From DASZQY01 sp963843565 (GTDB taxonomy: Bacteria; Pseudomonadota; Alphaproteobacteria; Rhizobiales; Kaistiaceae), in the NCBI GenBank assembly GCA_963843565.1, contig CAWJKY010000001.1:167334-231333 (forward strand): a stretch of 64,000 nt of DNA, written 5' to 3'. How positions within the stretch are numbered: position 1 is the first letter of the stretch; every line of letters starts with the position of its first letter. Positions 32,997 to 43,449 of this stretch are shown in pieces. The position numbers and the translations under genes are program-made. The notes under the pieces were generated by a model. The model saw only the letters and a program-made list of their open reading frames with translations, was not told the DNA's origin and did no database searches.

Positions 32997-33971
32997 ATGA
33001 TCAGCAGCAAGGGGCTTCTTGCCGGCGCGACGGTCGCCCTGTTTCTTGCCTCGGCGTCGACCGGCGAAGCGGCCAAGTGGAGCATTTTCGGCCTCGGCGG
33101 CGGGCAGGACACGCCCCCGGCCAACACTGGCGGGCAGGCGGTTCAGGCCGACGCGGATCGCATCAACCAGCTCGAGAGCCAGGTCCGCGATCTCACCGGT
33201 CAGGTCGAGACGCTGACCCACACGCTCCAGCAGCTTCAGGACCAGCTGAAGCGCATGCAGGCCGATTCGGAGTTCCGCTTCAGTCAGCTCGAGGGCGGCA
33301 GGGGCGTGAAGCCGACCGCGCCGCCCAGCCAGAGCGCCAGCACGCCGCCGCTGCCGGTTCCCGACGCGGCGGCTGCGCCAGCGCCCGACACCAAGGTCGT
33401 GCAGCTCGACAGCGCCGCCACCAGCACCGCGCCGTCCGGCGCCGGGCGGCTCGATGCGCCGGCCGGCGGCGACACCCCGCTCGATCTCTCCTCGATTGCC
33501 GCCGGCGTCGATCAGAGCGCTGCGGCAACGCCGCCCGCCGCGACCGACAGTGGCGCGGTGCAGGTCGCATCGCTGGGTGGCAGCGGCGATCCGCACACCG
33601 ACTACGAACAGGCCTATGGGCTGGTCAACAACGGCCAATACGATCTTGCCGCCCAGGCGTTCAAGAAGTTCCTGGCGACCTATCCGAAGGACGATCTGGC
33701 GCCCGATGCGCAATACTGGCTGGGCGAGAGCCTGTTCGCGCGGGGCGATTACGCCAGCGCCGCGCAGGAATTCAAGGCCGGCTTCCAGACCTATCCGAAG
33801 AGCAGGCGGGCGCCCGACTCGCTGCTCAAGCTCGGTTTGTCGATGGCCGGGCTCGGGTACCGCACCGAGGCCTGCAAGATGTATGCGCTGGCGCTGAAGG
33901 AATACCCGCAGATGCCGAACGGCCTTCGCCAGCGGGTGAAGACCGAACAGGCGAGCGCGGCGTGCTCCTGA
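32997..33971 (+). CDS. cpoB: Tol-Pal system coordinator CpoB (YbgF)
   Basis: A 324-residue periplasmic protein: signal peptide (LLAGATVALFLASASTGEA), coiled coil (INQLESQVRDLTGQVETL, LQQLQDQLKRMQAD), a Pro/Ala-rich linker and C-terminal TPR repeats (YEQAYGLVNNGQYDLAAQAF, DAQYWLGESLFARGDYASAA, LLKLGLSMAGLGY). CpoB coordinates Tol with peptidoglycan synthesis at division. Its place after pal is canonical. Confidence 0.93.
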   Translation: MISSKGLLAGATVALFLASASTGEAAKWSIFGLGGGQDTPPANTGGQAVQADADRINQLESQVRDLTGQVETLTHTLQQLQDQLKRMQADSEFRFSQLEGGRGVKPTAPPSQSASTPPLPVPDAAAAPAPDTKVVQLDSAATSTAPSGAGRLDAPAGGDTPLDLSSIAAGVDQSAAATPPAATDSGAVQVASLGGSGDPHTDYEQAYGLVNNGQYDLAAQAFKKFLATYPKDDLAPDAQYWLGESLFARGDYASAAQEFKAGFQTYPKSRRAPDSLLKLGLSMAGLGYRTEACKMYALALKEYPQMPNGLRQRVKTEQASAACS

Positions 33972-33992
33972 CCGCGCTGGCGATGCGCCGCC

Positions 33993-34646
33993 CTATTTGA
34001 TGACGATCCGGCAGAGCAAGGTGTTGTTGGTCTTGAGGTCGGGACCCCAGATCAGCTTCGCCGCCGCGTTCCAGCGGACCTGGTCGTAGCCGTCCTTGGG
34101 GCCGACTTCCGCGGCGGTGTGCTCGGTCGCCTTGGGCCACGACGAATCGTCGAACGAGACCGCCTTCCAGCCATCCGGCTCCGGGATTTTGGTGAAACCG
34201 CAGGGGCCCTGGCCGGCGACCGGGTTCTTCTCCTTGGCGCACGCGGGGCTGGACGGTGCGTCGAAGATCACCAGACAGCGCCAGTCGCCGCTCGTGCCCG
34301 CGACGAGCTTGCCGCTCTTGTCGGTGAACTGGGCGATGAAGCCGCCGTCGCCCATCTGCTGGCGATTGGTGCCGATGTACTCGAGCCCGGTGTCGTTCTT
34401 GGTGTAGTCCTTGACGATGAAGTTGAGCGCGAACGGGCGCGTCGCGTCGAATTCGAAGCTCTCCTTGTTGAACGAGCGCTCGGTGGTGATCGGCACCGAG
34501 TCTTCCTTGATCGGCGTGTCGTTCAGGTAGAACTTGAACCAGTTGTCGGTCCACACATCGGCGTGGATCGTTTCGGCGTGGGCCGCCGTGGCTGCTGAGA
34601 TCAGGGCCGCTCCCAGCCCAAGTTCGATGAGGCGTCGCAGTCTCAT
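33993..34646 (-). CDS. Exported protein with carbohydrate-binding-like features, unknown
   Basis: A 217-residue protein with a signal peptide (IELGLGAALISAATAAHA) and many Trp/Asp residues: DVWTDNWFKFYLND, DGWKAVSFDDSSWPKATEHT near residue 160 and CGFTK/CRIV cysteines. The DDSSWPxA pattern resembles beta-sandwich (jelly-roll) carbohydrate-binding domains, but the family is not certain. ATG at 34646 follows AGGAGGAA, an ideal site. Transcribed against tol-pal and tilS, so it is not part of that operon. Confidence 0.65.
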   Translation of the reverse strand: MRLRRLIELGLGAALISAATAAHAETIHADVWTDNWFKFYLNDTPIKEDSVPITTERSFNKESFEFDATRPFALNFIVKDYTKNDTGLEYIGTNRQQMGDGGFIAQFTDKSGKLVAGTSGDWRCLVIFDAPSSPACAKEKNPVAGQGPCGFTKIPEPDGWKAVSFDDSSWPKATEHTAAEVGPKDGYDQVRWNAAAKLIWGPDLKTNNTLLCRIVIK

Positions 34647-34785
34647 GGGGTTCCTCCTGGGCTCCGGTCGGGGAAATACCCTAGCCGCGTGACGGTCTTG
34701 TGCAAATGGGCCGCACTCCCGCTGGCGTGACTTGAAGTGGCGGTCCACACGCCGCACCTTGTTGCGGGAAGCGAGTGAAACGATC

Positions 34786-36144
34786 GTGGCCGCGTCATCT
34801 TCCAAGGGAGCCGGTACGACCGCGCGGCGCGGCGCCGCGCCGCTGACGGTCGCTGAACGCGAAGCGCTGTTCCGGCCGCTTGCCGGTGCGGCGCTGATCG
34901 CGCTTGCCGTGTCGGGCGGGGCGGATTCGCTAGCCCTGCTCGATTCGATCGATCGCTGGCGCCAGCGCCGGCGCAACCGGCCGGAAGTTCTGATCCTCAC
35001 CGTCGATCATCGTCTGCGACGCGGGTCGTCGCGCGAGGCGGCGAGCGTCGCCGAGCTCGCCCGGGCGCGCGGCCTGGCGGCGCGGGTGCTGGTTCGCCGC
35101 GGGCCGCTTCCGGCGGGCGACGTGGAAGGTGAGGCGCGGGCCGCCCGCTATCGCCTGCTGATAGGCGCGGCGCGCGAAGCCGGCGCCAGCCACCTGGTCG
35201 TCGCTCATCACAGCGACGATCTCGCCGAGGGGTTTCTCCTGCGTCTCAAGCGCGGCGCCGGCGTCTTCGGGCTCGCGGCCATGCGGCCGACGATTGCGCT
35301 CGGTGACCTCAGCATCGTGCGCCCGCTGCTGGCGGTGCCGCGCGCCCGGCTGCTGGCGACCGTCGCGGCGGCCGGCCTGACGGCGGTCGTCGACCCGATG
35401 AACGCCGATTCGCGCTTCGACCGGGCGCGGCTGCGGCAACTCATGCCGATTCTGGCGGGCGAGGGGCTCGATGCGGCCCACCTCGCCGCGACCGCGCTGC
35501 GGCTCGCCGATCTGGCCGACGCGGTCGACGAGGCGGCGAGCGCGGTGATCGCGGTGGCGGTCGCGGTCGACGAACTGGCGGTGGCATGGCTCGACCCGGA
35601 ACGGCTCGCGGTGGCCCGCGGCGAGGTGCGGGGCCGGGTCCTGACGCGCCTGCTCCTGGCGGTCGGCGGGGCGGACTACCCGCCGCGCTTCTCGCGGCAG
35701 GCGGCGCTCCTCGCCGCGATGCTCGACTGGGATGGCCGCAGCCGCTTCAAGCGCACCCTTGCCGGGACCGTCATCGAGGGGCGGGGCGGACGCTTTGCGC
35801 TCTATCGCGAGACGGGGCGGGGGGGGCTGGCGAGCATCCGCCTCAAGGCGGGGCCGCCGTTGATCTACGACCACCGCTTCCGGGTGACGATCGGAAGGGG
35901 GCTCCCACCCGGCCTGACGCTTGGTCCGCTGGGGGAAACCGGGCGTTCCGAGGCCGGCCTCAAGGCCACCGCCGGGCCCATCGGGGCGCTCGATGCGCTG
36001 CCTGCCATCCGGCGAAAGGGGCGGCTCGTGGCGATTCCATCGCTGTCGTGGGCCCGGGCGACGGTCCCGGTGGCGATCGGCCAGATCGTTGCCGAACGAC
36101 TCGCCGAACCGCCGCTTTTCCCGGACCTGGCGAGCGGGCGATAG
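34786..36144 (+). CDS. tilS: tRNA(Ile)-lysidine synthase TilS
   Basis: A 452-residue PP-loop ATPase. The motif AVSGGADSLALLDS (about residues 42-55) binds ATP; VDHRLRRGSSREA, HHSDDLAEGFLLRLKRGAG and the C-terminal TilS regions follow. It converts C34 of tRNA-Ile (CAU) to lysidine so AUA is decoded as Ile. The start is uncertain: GTG at 34786 gives a normal-length N-terminus; a TTG at 34732 would extend it by 18 residues. Usual location ahead of ftsH. Confidence 0.9.
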   Translation: MAASSSKGAGTTARRGAAPLTVAEREALFRPLAGAALIALAVSGGADSLALLDSIDRWRQRRRNRPEVLILTVDHRLRRGSSREAASVAELARARGLAARVLVRRGPLPAGDVEGEARAARYRLLIGAAREAGASHLVVAHHSDDLAEGFLLRLKRGAGVFGLAAMRPTIALGDLSIVRPLLAVPRARLLATVAAAGLTAVVDPMNADSRFDRARLRQLMPILAGEGLDAAHLAATALRLADLADAVDEAASAVIAVAVAVDELAVAWLDPERLAVARGEVRGRVLTRLLLAVGGADYPPRFSRQAALLAAMLDWDGRSRFKRTLAGTVIEGRGGRFALYRETGRGGLASIRLKAGPPLIYDHRFRVTIGRGLPPGLTLGPLGETGRSEAGLKATAGPIGALDALPAIRRKGRLVAIPSLSWARATVPVAIGQIVAERLAEPPLFPDLASGR

Positions 36145-36321
36145 GTCGCGTTCACCCTGGTGGAAAGGGTGCCGGTCGCCTCAATCCCGTCGTGTTACAG
36201 TGGGAGCCTTGTTTTTATTGGCTTCGTAAGGTCGAGCACCTATCTTAACCGGAAGCCAAGAGATGTGGGCAAGGCTTGACACGTTGGGGCGGGCTCCTCC
36301 CCCCGCCCAGCAGGGACCCTG

Positions 36322-38250
<1,929 letters not shown>

Positions 38251-38281
38251 CTTCGCCGTTCGCGGCGCAGAAATATCGATC

Positions 38282-38315
38282 GAAGGCCGGGCTGGTGCCC
38301 GGCCTTCCTCGTTTC
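38282..38315 (+). terminator. Terminator of ftsH
   Basis: An 11-bp stem GAAGGCCGGGC (38282-38292) / GCCCGGCCTTC (38297-38307) with loop TGGT, followed by CTCGTTTCT. It sits 31 bases past the ftsH stop. Confidence 0.75.
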
Positions 38316-38400
38316 TGGACACCTGTGCGCAAGCGCGTCCTTCCCCTTTGCGATCCGGCGGCCCGGTTGGCTATGCTGGCCCGGTTGCAGGTGGGGGTCG

Positions 38401-39483
38401 GTGCCGGTGCCGGAACTGTCACGCAGCTTTCGAGTCGGGCTGGTCGGGGTCGCGACGTTCCTGGTCATCGGAGCGGCGAGCTGGGCGGCGTGGGAATACT
38501 GGTCGAACCGGCTCGACCCGCGACCCGTCGTCGTTCCTTCCGAACGCGTGGCAGATGCGTCGACGCCGGCCCCGGCGCCGGTGCGCTGGCTCCCGGTCGC
38601 CCCACCGCAAGGCGCCGGCGGCGCGGCCGGGCGGCCCGGTTCCGGCGCCACCATGGGGCACGTTCCGACCAAGGACGCGGCGCTGCCCGATAGCAGCGGC
38701 GCCCCGAGTTCTCCGCCCAAAACGCCGGGCGCGGACACGTCGACGCCGGAGCGGTCCGCCACCGCGGGCGCCTCGGGCTCTCGTGACATGGCCGACAGTG
38801 CCGACGCCGCGCAAAAAGCTTCAGTGCCGCGCACGATCCCGAACGACCTTACCGCGCGCGAGAGGATTGCCGAAGACATGCGTGGCTCACGCGCCAACGC
38901 CGTCCTTGTCTACGATCTCCCGGACCAGTTGACCGCATACGAAGAGCGCTTCGTGAAGATCACGCTCAAGCGCGGAGACGCCGGCGCGGACACGCTGCTG
39001 ACGCCCGACGGGATCGACTTGCGCAAGGCCGGTGTGATCCCGACCAGCGACTACGTCAACGTCAGCCTGAAGGGCGGGCGGGCGTTCCAGATCGTCGCGG
39101 TGCGCCCGGAAAACAAGGCGCAGGACATGCACGCCAGCAACGTCGGCGAGTGGGAGTATTTCGTCACCGGCCAGGAGGGCGGCAGCCAGGAGCTCATCCT
39201 CGACGTCACCGTCGACAACAACAGTTCGTATACGCCGCTTGCGCATGTGGCGAAGACCGTCACCATCACGGTGCCGCTGCTGTCGCGGATATGGCAGATG
39301 CTGGACGGGTGGCCGAAGGACTTCATCCTGCCGTTCGCCGCGGGCGTGCTGTCGATCCTGGCGGCGAGCTGGTACGAGCGGCGCACCCGCAAGCCCGAGG
39401 CGGCGGCATCGGCGCCGGCCGACGAAGTCGAACCGATCGCTTCGGTGGATGAGGCGGTCGCGCCGGAGCGGCCGCAGGCCTAG
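38401..39483 (+). CDS. Membrane-anchored protein of unknown function
   Basis: A 360-residue protein. A membrane helix near the start (GLVGVATFLVIGAASWAAW, about residues 13-31), a Pro/Ala/Ser-rich stretch to about 140, then a structured part (VLVYDLPDQLTAYEERFVKITLKRG, GREFQIVAV-like strands, EWEYFVTGQEGG) and a second helix at the end (FILPFAAGVLSILAASWY, about 306-325). No family recognised. It starts with GTG at 38401. It stands alone between the ftsH terminator and the minus-strand SagB-type gene. Confidence 0.6.
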   Translation: MPVPELSRSFRVGLVGVATFLVIGAASWAAWEYWSNRLDPRPVVVPSERVADASTPAPAPVRWLPVAPPQGAGGAAGRPGSGATMGHVPTKDAALPDSSGAPSSPPKTPGADTSTPERSATAGASGSRDMADSADAAQKASVPRTIPNDLTARERIAEDMRGSRANAVLVYDLPDQLTAYEERFVKITLKRGDAGADTLLTPDGIDLRKAGVIPTSDYVNVSLKGGRAFQIVAVRPENKAQDMHASNVGEWEYFVTGQEGGSQELILDVTVDNNSSYTPLAHVAKTVTITVPLLSRIWQMLDGWPKDFILPFAAGVLSILAASWYERRTRKPEAAASAPADEVEPIASVDEAVAPERPQA

Positions 39484-39547
39484 CGTCGCGCTTGCTGGAT
39501 GATCGGCGTGCCAATGGCGGGGCAGGCCTGCCGGGCCCTGTGGCCCC

Positions 39548-40690
39548 TCAGGCGCGATGCTCGACGGGCGCGTTGAGTATTTCGCGCCGCTCGGACCAGG
39601 CGAGCATCGGTTCGCTGAGCGGGATGCCGAAGCCGACCTCGGCGGCGGCCTGCTGCTCGGGATAGGCGATGGTCAGCGCGTAGATCGGCGAGCGGGTGAC
39701 GCCCTGTTCGCCGATGCATTGATTGATGCGCGAGTGGTTCAGCGCGGCGGTCGGGCAGGCGGTGAGGCCGCGGCGGGTGGCGGCCAACATGACGTTCTGG
39801 CCGACATGGCCGGCCTCGATCAGAACCACGCGGTAGGCGTTGGCGTCGTCGTATTTCCACATGGTGCGTTCGAATTGCGCGCACAGGAACACGACGCACG
39901 GCATGTCGTCGGTCCATGCCTGGCCGCCGAGCAACTCGGAAGGCAGCGGCAGGTCGTCGTCCGAGACAGGCGCCAGCGTGTGGTCGATTGCCGCGTAGTG
40001 ATAGAAGCCGGGCGCCAGCCCCTCGACGGTGCGCGCGTAGACGTAGGCCTCGTAGGGATTGCGGGCGCCGCCGGAGGGGGTCATCGACAGCGGCAGCGTG
40101 CCGACGCAATTGCGCGTGCCGCTGGTGATTCCCATGCCGGCGAACAGGCAGTCGGACAGCGCCGAGAGCGGCACCGGCCGCGGCGCGGGGGCGCGCACGG
40201 TGCGGCGGCGGGCCATCAGCTGAAGGAGTTCGTTGTCGGCGAGCGACGGCGGCAGCTTGATCGCGTCCGCGCACGGGTTGGCGAGGAAGAGCGGAGGCTG
40301 CGGGGTGTCGGTGGCGCGCGCTTCCTGGATCTTCTCGCCTTCCTCGATGGAAAGATACGAGCGGTCGCGCAGGCTGAAATGGAACATCGCGGCCGGCATG
40401 CCCCAGCGCCAGGTCGTGCGCAGGTCGTCCTCGGCGCGGGCGCCTTCGGACCCCTCGACCGTCAGCGCGTCGACGGCGATCAGGTCGTTGAGGGTCGAGG
40501 CAAGCTCGTCGGCGGACATGCCCGGCACCAGCCTCGCGACCTTGTCGAGGTCGGCCCAGGTGTCGAGTTCGCTGAGCAGGGCGAGGAGATCGGGCGAACA
40601 GTTGAACGTCGCACCGGTCAGGAAGTTGTAGGCGACGATCTCACGACCTTCGCGAGCAAAAACCAAACTCTGGGCTGAGCGGACGCGCAT
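39548..40690 (-). CDS. SagB/ThcOx-type dehydrogenase with PqqD-like N-terminus
   Basis: A 380-residue protein. Residues about 5-85 (VAYNFLTGATFNCSPDLLAL, LIAVDALTVEG) look like a PqqD-like RiPP-recognition domain. The C-terminal nitroreductase-like SagB/ThcOx domain carries RRRTVRAPAP, TPSGGARNPYEAYVYA, GLAPGFYHYA, AGHVGQNVMLAATRRGL and LTACPTAAL. Such enzymes are FMN-dependent dehydrogenases in RiPP pathways, oxidising azolines to azoles after a YcaO step. No YcaO gene is seen here. ATG 40690 is chosen because conservation begins there; a longer frame is unlikely. The short gene upstream is the likely substrate. Confidence 0.75.
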   Translation of the reverse strand: MRVRSAQSLVFAREGREIVAYNFLTGATFNCSPDLLALLSELDTWADLDKVARLVPGMSADELASTLNDLIAVDALTVEGSEGARAEDDLRTTWRWGMPAAMFHFSLRDRSYLSIEEGEKIQEARATDTPQPPLFLANPCADAIKLPPSLADNELLQLMARRRTVRAPAPRPVPLSALSDCLFAGMGITSGTRNCVGTLPLSMTPSGGARNPYEAYVYARTVEGLAPGFYHYAAIDHTLAPVSDDDLPLPSELLGGQAWTDDMPCVVFLCAQFERTMWKYDDANAYRVVLIEAGHVGQNVMLAATRRGLTACPTAALNHSRINQCIGEQGVTRSPIYALTIAYPEQQAAAEVGFGIPLSEPMLAWSERREILNAPVEHRA

Positions 40691-40707
40691 CGGGGAGCTC
40701 CCGGCTT

Positions 40708-40740
40708 GCCGCTCGCCGCTGTCTGCCAGCGGCGAGCGGC
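40708..40740 (-). other. Perfect 14-bp hairpin between peptide gene and SagB-type gene
   Basis: GCCGCTCGCCGCTG (40708-40721) and CAGCGGCGAGCGGC (40727-40740) form a 14-bp perfect stem with a five-base loop. No U-tract follows, so it is more like a processing, stability or partial-attenuation hairpin than a terminator. A hairpin between a precursor peptide gene and its modification gene is a familiar RiPP-operon device for making more precursor than enzyme. Confidence 0.6.
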
Positions 40741-40755
40741 AGCAGGTTCGGAAGG

Positions 40756-40848
40756 TCAGGCCTTCGTGTAGCACATCGCCGGGGTGACGAAGATCTTGGC
40801 GGCCTTGCCGGCCGGCTTGACGGTCAGATTCGGCTTCTTCGACTTCAT
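40756..40848 (-). CDS. 30-residue candidate precursor peptide
   Basis: A 30-codon gene: MKSKKPNLTVKPAGKAAKIF, then VTPAMCYTKA and TGA. It has an ideal ribosome-binding site (AGAGGAGC, seven bases before ATG). The N-terminal half is Lys-rich and would serve as leader; the end has one Cys beside Tyr and Thr. The SagB-type dehydrogenase follows 65 bases later. Size resembles PqqA and MftA, precursors of redox cofactors, more than bacteriocins. The gene is inferred from the ribosome-binding site, coding sense and context; the mature product is unknown. Confidence 0.6.
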   Translation of the reverse strand: MKSKKPNLTVKPAGKAAKIFVTPAMCYTKA

Positions 40849-41079
40849 GTCTGTGGCTCCTCTGGGGTGTCAGGGACGTCCCGGCGTGGGATGACCCGCA
40901 CCCACAGCAGATCGTCGGTCGGCTGAAAGGCGCAACTCGCGAAGGGCGCGAAAGGCGCCCAAATGCGTCGATTCACAATCGTCGGAGCGTCACCTTCGCG
41001 CGTCATTCGCGCGAAAGGTCCGCGCATGTGCTACGCTGATCTGCTTTGGTGGCTTGGGGATCAGTGGGGAACAGGTGTC

Positions 41080-41442
41080 ATGACAGAACGAGCGACGAAT
41101 TCCGAGGCCCGGCGGAGCGCCCGCAGCGGGCATCCGGGCGAGATCTATGTGCTTCCGATAACCGATGTGGCGGCTTACGTCGCCGACATGGTCGAGGGCA
41201 TCCGATCGATAACCAGCGCCGGGCGCGGTGAAGAAATGCGCTTTCTCGACGGGCTGCTGGGGATGGCCGTCGCCCACGCCAAGAGTCTGGCGCGCGGCGA
41301 GGCTCAGCCGCGAGCCGAGGCCTTGCGGCCGCGCCAGCGCACGCGCAAGTCGAGCCGTCGCGTCGTCGCGGCGAGTGAAGCCGATCCTTCCTCGAGCGCC
41401 TCGAGGACGAGCGGATCGATGATGGGGTCGTCGGCCGAGTAG
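41080..41442 (+). CDS. Small helical protein of unknown function, overlapping the HTH gene
   Basis: A 120-residue frame. The first 85 residues look genuine: IYVLPITDVAAYVADMVEGI, RSITSAGRGEEMRFLDGLLG, MAVAHAKSLARGEAQPRA. The last 30 (RPRQRTRKSSRRVVAASEAD, then Ser-rich) are of low quality and overlap the C-terminal codons of the HTH gene on the other strand by 139 bases. ATG 41080 is not preceded by a strong ribosome-binding site. Perhaps the true gene ended earlier and lost its stop codon. No family assigned. Confidence 0.5.
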   Translation: MTERATNSEARRSARSGHPGEIYVLPITDVAAYVADMVEGIRSITSAGRGEEMRFLDGLLGMAVAHAKSLARGEAQPRAEALRPRQRTRKSSRRVVAASEADPSSSASRTSGSMMGSSAE

Positions 41443-42197
41443 ACGTGCGAGTCGCGGAGCGCACGGCGCAGCGTCGTGCGCCGGCGGCACGGACTGACGA
41501 CCACGGCAATCGGGCTAGGTCCGGTGGCGGTGTTGACGACGGCGAAACCGCTGAGCATCGGGTTGGCCCCCGGCATCCAGCGCAGCACCAGCATGCTCGG
41601 CTCGCCGACGCCGCGGAAATTGATGCCGACGAGATAGAGCCAATGGGCGCGTTCGATCACTACGCCGCGGTGGTCGCCGAGGAACTGGCCCCACCATGAG
41701 TGCTTGTGCTCCGTGATGCCGGTCAGGCGGCGAAACGACGTCAGATTGCCGTCGTTGCGAATGACGAGCGCCGAGCGCAGGACGCTGTGCTTCTCGCCGA
41801 GCTCGCCGAAGTAGACGAAGTAGAGCCCCGGCATGATCGAAGGCTGGATGTCGGAGTAGAGCTGGCGGAGGACCTGGCTGGCGCCGTCGCCCGAGGGCGC
41901 GCGGATGCCGAGGTTGTGGCCGGCGATGGGCGGCGCGGCAACGCCGGAGGGGCCGCGGAAGAGCTCCGATCGCGACACCCCGAAGTGCCGGCAGATCTTC
42001 TTGAGGTTCTCCGCATTCGGAATCGACGTTCCGGCGAGATAGCGGTTGAACTGCTGCCGGTTGATTTTGGTCGCCCGGCAGACGGCGGCGATGCTCTCCT
42101 CGCGCTGGCAGATGCGGGTCAGGTTGCGCGCGAGGTTGGCCGCTGCCTCGCGCCTGGGGGCGTTGCCTGCACTTCCTCCCGGACGGGCGGAACTCAT
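41304..42197 (-). CDS. HTH-domain regulator with C-terminal sensory-type domain
   Basis: A 297-residue protein with an N-terminal HTH (LARNLTRICQREESIAAVCR, KINRQQFNRYLAGTSIPNAE, LKKICRHFGVSRSELFRG) of XRE/Cro type and a large C-terminal domain (GLYFVYFGELGEKHSVLRSA, VIRNDGNLTSFRRLTGITEH, WWGQFLGDHRGVVIERAHWL). The ATG at 42197 is used on homology. No ligand inferred. It faces the 41080 gene; the peptide gene lies 455 bases downstream of its stop in the same direction, so it may or may not regulate it. Confidence 0.75.
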   Translation of the reverse strand: MSSARPGGSAGNAPRREAAANLARNLTRICQREESIAAVCRATKINRQQFNRYLAGTSIPNAENLKKICRHFGVSRSELFRGPSGVAAPPIAGHNLGIRAPSGDGASQVLRQLYSDIQPSIMPGLYFVYFGELGEKHSVLRSALVIRNDGNLTSFRRLTGITEHKHSWWGQFLGDHRGVVIERAHWLYLVGINFRGVGEPSMLVLRWMPGANPMLSGFAVVNTATGPSPIAVVVSPCRRRTTLRRALRDSHVYSADDPIIDPLVLEALEEGSASLAATTRRLDLRVRWRGRKASARG

Positions 42198-42601
42198 TTT
42201 CTGCTGCGCCTCTCGGCCGGTTGCATGATGGGTGGGGTGATCTTGGAACGAGAATCCGTCGCGCGCCAAGGACGAACTTGGCGAGGCGGTCAGTTTGCAA
42301 CCCGAACCTGAGGATTAGTGCGCGGCAGTTGCGGGGCGGCCGAGGGGCCGCCGGCGTCGCAAAAGGAGACGCGATCAAGGGAGATGAACCCCGGCGGGCG
42401 GGCTTTCTTTTGTATTCGAGCAAGGGTGGGTGGCCGGAATACTTGGGTCTGTGTCCGTTAACCTTTCGTTAGGGTAAAAAAACGTGGTTAAGCGACGTGG
42501 TTAAGTCTGCCTTAAGGTTTGCTCGCCAGAATACCTTTCCATAGCCGCCCGTCGGTCGTGTCCGTGCGTCACGCGGGACTATCAGGAAAGGATCGTCTGT
42601 C
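42198..42601. other. Intergenic region with a CtrA-box array
   Basis: 404 bases between the divergent HTH regulator and the outer-membrane protein gene. From 42458 to 42515 it carries TTAA four times: TTAA-N7-TTAG (42458-42472), a single TTAA (42488-42491) and an exact TTAA-N7-TTAA (42501-42515). ACGTGGTTAAG occurs twice at a 13-base spacing (42482 and 42495). No further gene seen. Confidence 0.7.
42501..42515. promoter_or_regulatory. CtrA box, exact TTAA-N7-TTAA, upstream of omp gene
   Basis: TTAAGTCTGCCTTAA at 42501-42515 is an exact CtrA box, 86 bases upstream of the porin-type gene. A near match (last base G) lies at 42458-42472. Confidence 0.7.
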
Positions 42602-43417
42602 ATGCGCCGTCTGAAACTCACCGCGCTTCTGGGCGCCGCAATTGTCGCGTTGCCGTCGGCCGCGGCTTTCGCGGCTGACATGCCCGGCCCCGCGCCCCTG
42701 CCGATCAAGATCGGTGGAAACTGGTACCTGCGCGGCCACATCGGCCTCGCTGCCCAAAGCGTCGATCATCTCGACAATGCCCTGTTTGCCGGAACGCCGA
42801 ACTTCCGCTGGCTGGACAAGGGCTCGTTCGACGCCGCGCCGATCTTCGGTGCCGGCCTCGGTTATCGCTTCGGCGATCACTTCCGCGTCGACGTGACCGG
42901 CGAGTATCGCGGCAAGGCCAGCTTCGCGGCCCTCGACGCCTACGGGGACGGAACCTCCGGCCCGCCTACCGACGGCTCGAACGACTATTCGGCTAAGAAG
43001 TCCGAGATCACGCTGCTCGCCAACGCCTACTGGGACATCATGACGTTCGGCGGGCTGACCCCGTACGTCGGTGCCGGTATCGGCGCGTCGTACAACACGA
43101 TCTCCGATTTCCGCGACATCAACGTGCCGAACGGCGGCGTCGCCTACGGCGCCACGCATTCGGAGTGGAGCCTGGCGTGGGCCGGCCATGCCGGTGTGTC
43201 GATGAAGGTCACCGACAACCTGACCCTCGACTTCGGGTACAGCTACACCGACCTTGGCGACGCCCGCAGCGGCGACCTGACGACCTATCAGGGCACCAAC
43301 AACGTGGTGAACCCGATGATCTTCAAGCATCTGACCTCGCAGGACTTCAAGGTCGCTGCGCGGTGGAACATCGGCGGATCGCAGCCCGCGTACTACCCGA
43401 CCGTGGTCAAGTACTAG
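42602..43417 (+). CDS. Outer-membrane beta-barrel protein, Omp25/31-like
   Basis: A 271-residue protein with signal peptide (LTALLGAAIVALPSAAAFAA) and beta-barrel strands (NWYLRGHIGLAAQS, FGAGLGYRFGDHFRVDVTGEYRG, MTFGGLTPYVGAGIGASYN, NLTLDFGYSYTDLGDARSG). It ends in VKY rather than Phe. It resembles rhizobial and Brucella Omp25/31 surface proteins. An AGGAAAGG ribosome-binding site precedes ATG 42602. CtrA boxes upstream suggest cell-cycle regulation. Confidence 0.85.
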   Translation: MRRLKLTALLGAAIVALPSAAAFAADMPGPAPLPIKIGGNWYLRGHIGLAAQSVDHLDNALFAGTPNFRWLDKGSFDAAPIFGAGLGYRFGDHFRVDVTGEYRGKASFAALDAYGDGTSGPPTDGSNDYSAKKSEITLLANAYWDIMTFGGLTPYVGAGIGASYNTISDFRDINVPNGGVAYGATHSEWSLAWAGHAGVSMKVTDNLTLDFGYSYTDLGDARSGDLTTYQGTNNVVNPMIFKHLTSQDFKVAARWNIGGSQPAYYPTVVKY

Positions 43418-43449
43418 TCCCTCCTCGCTCTTCGCAACCTGATGCGTAC

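Noticed and set aside
36270..36300. Heat-shock (RpoH) promoter before ftsH
   Set aside because: CTTGAC is present, but no acceptable -10 element at the right distance.
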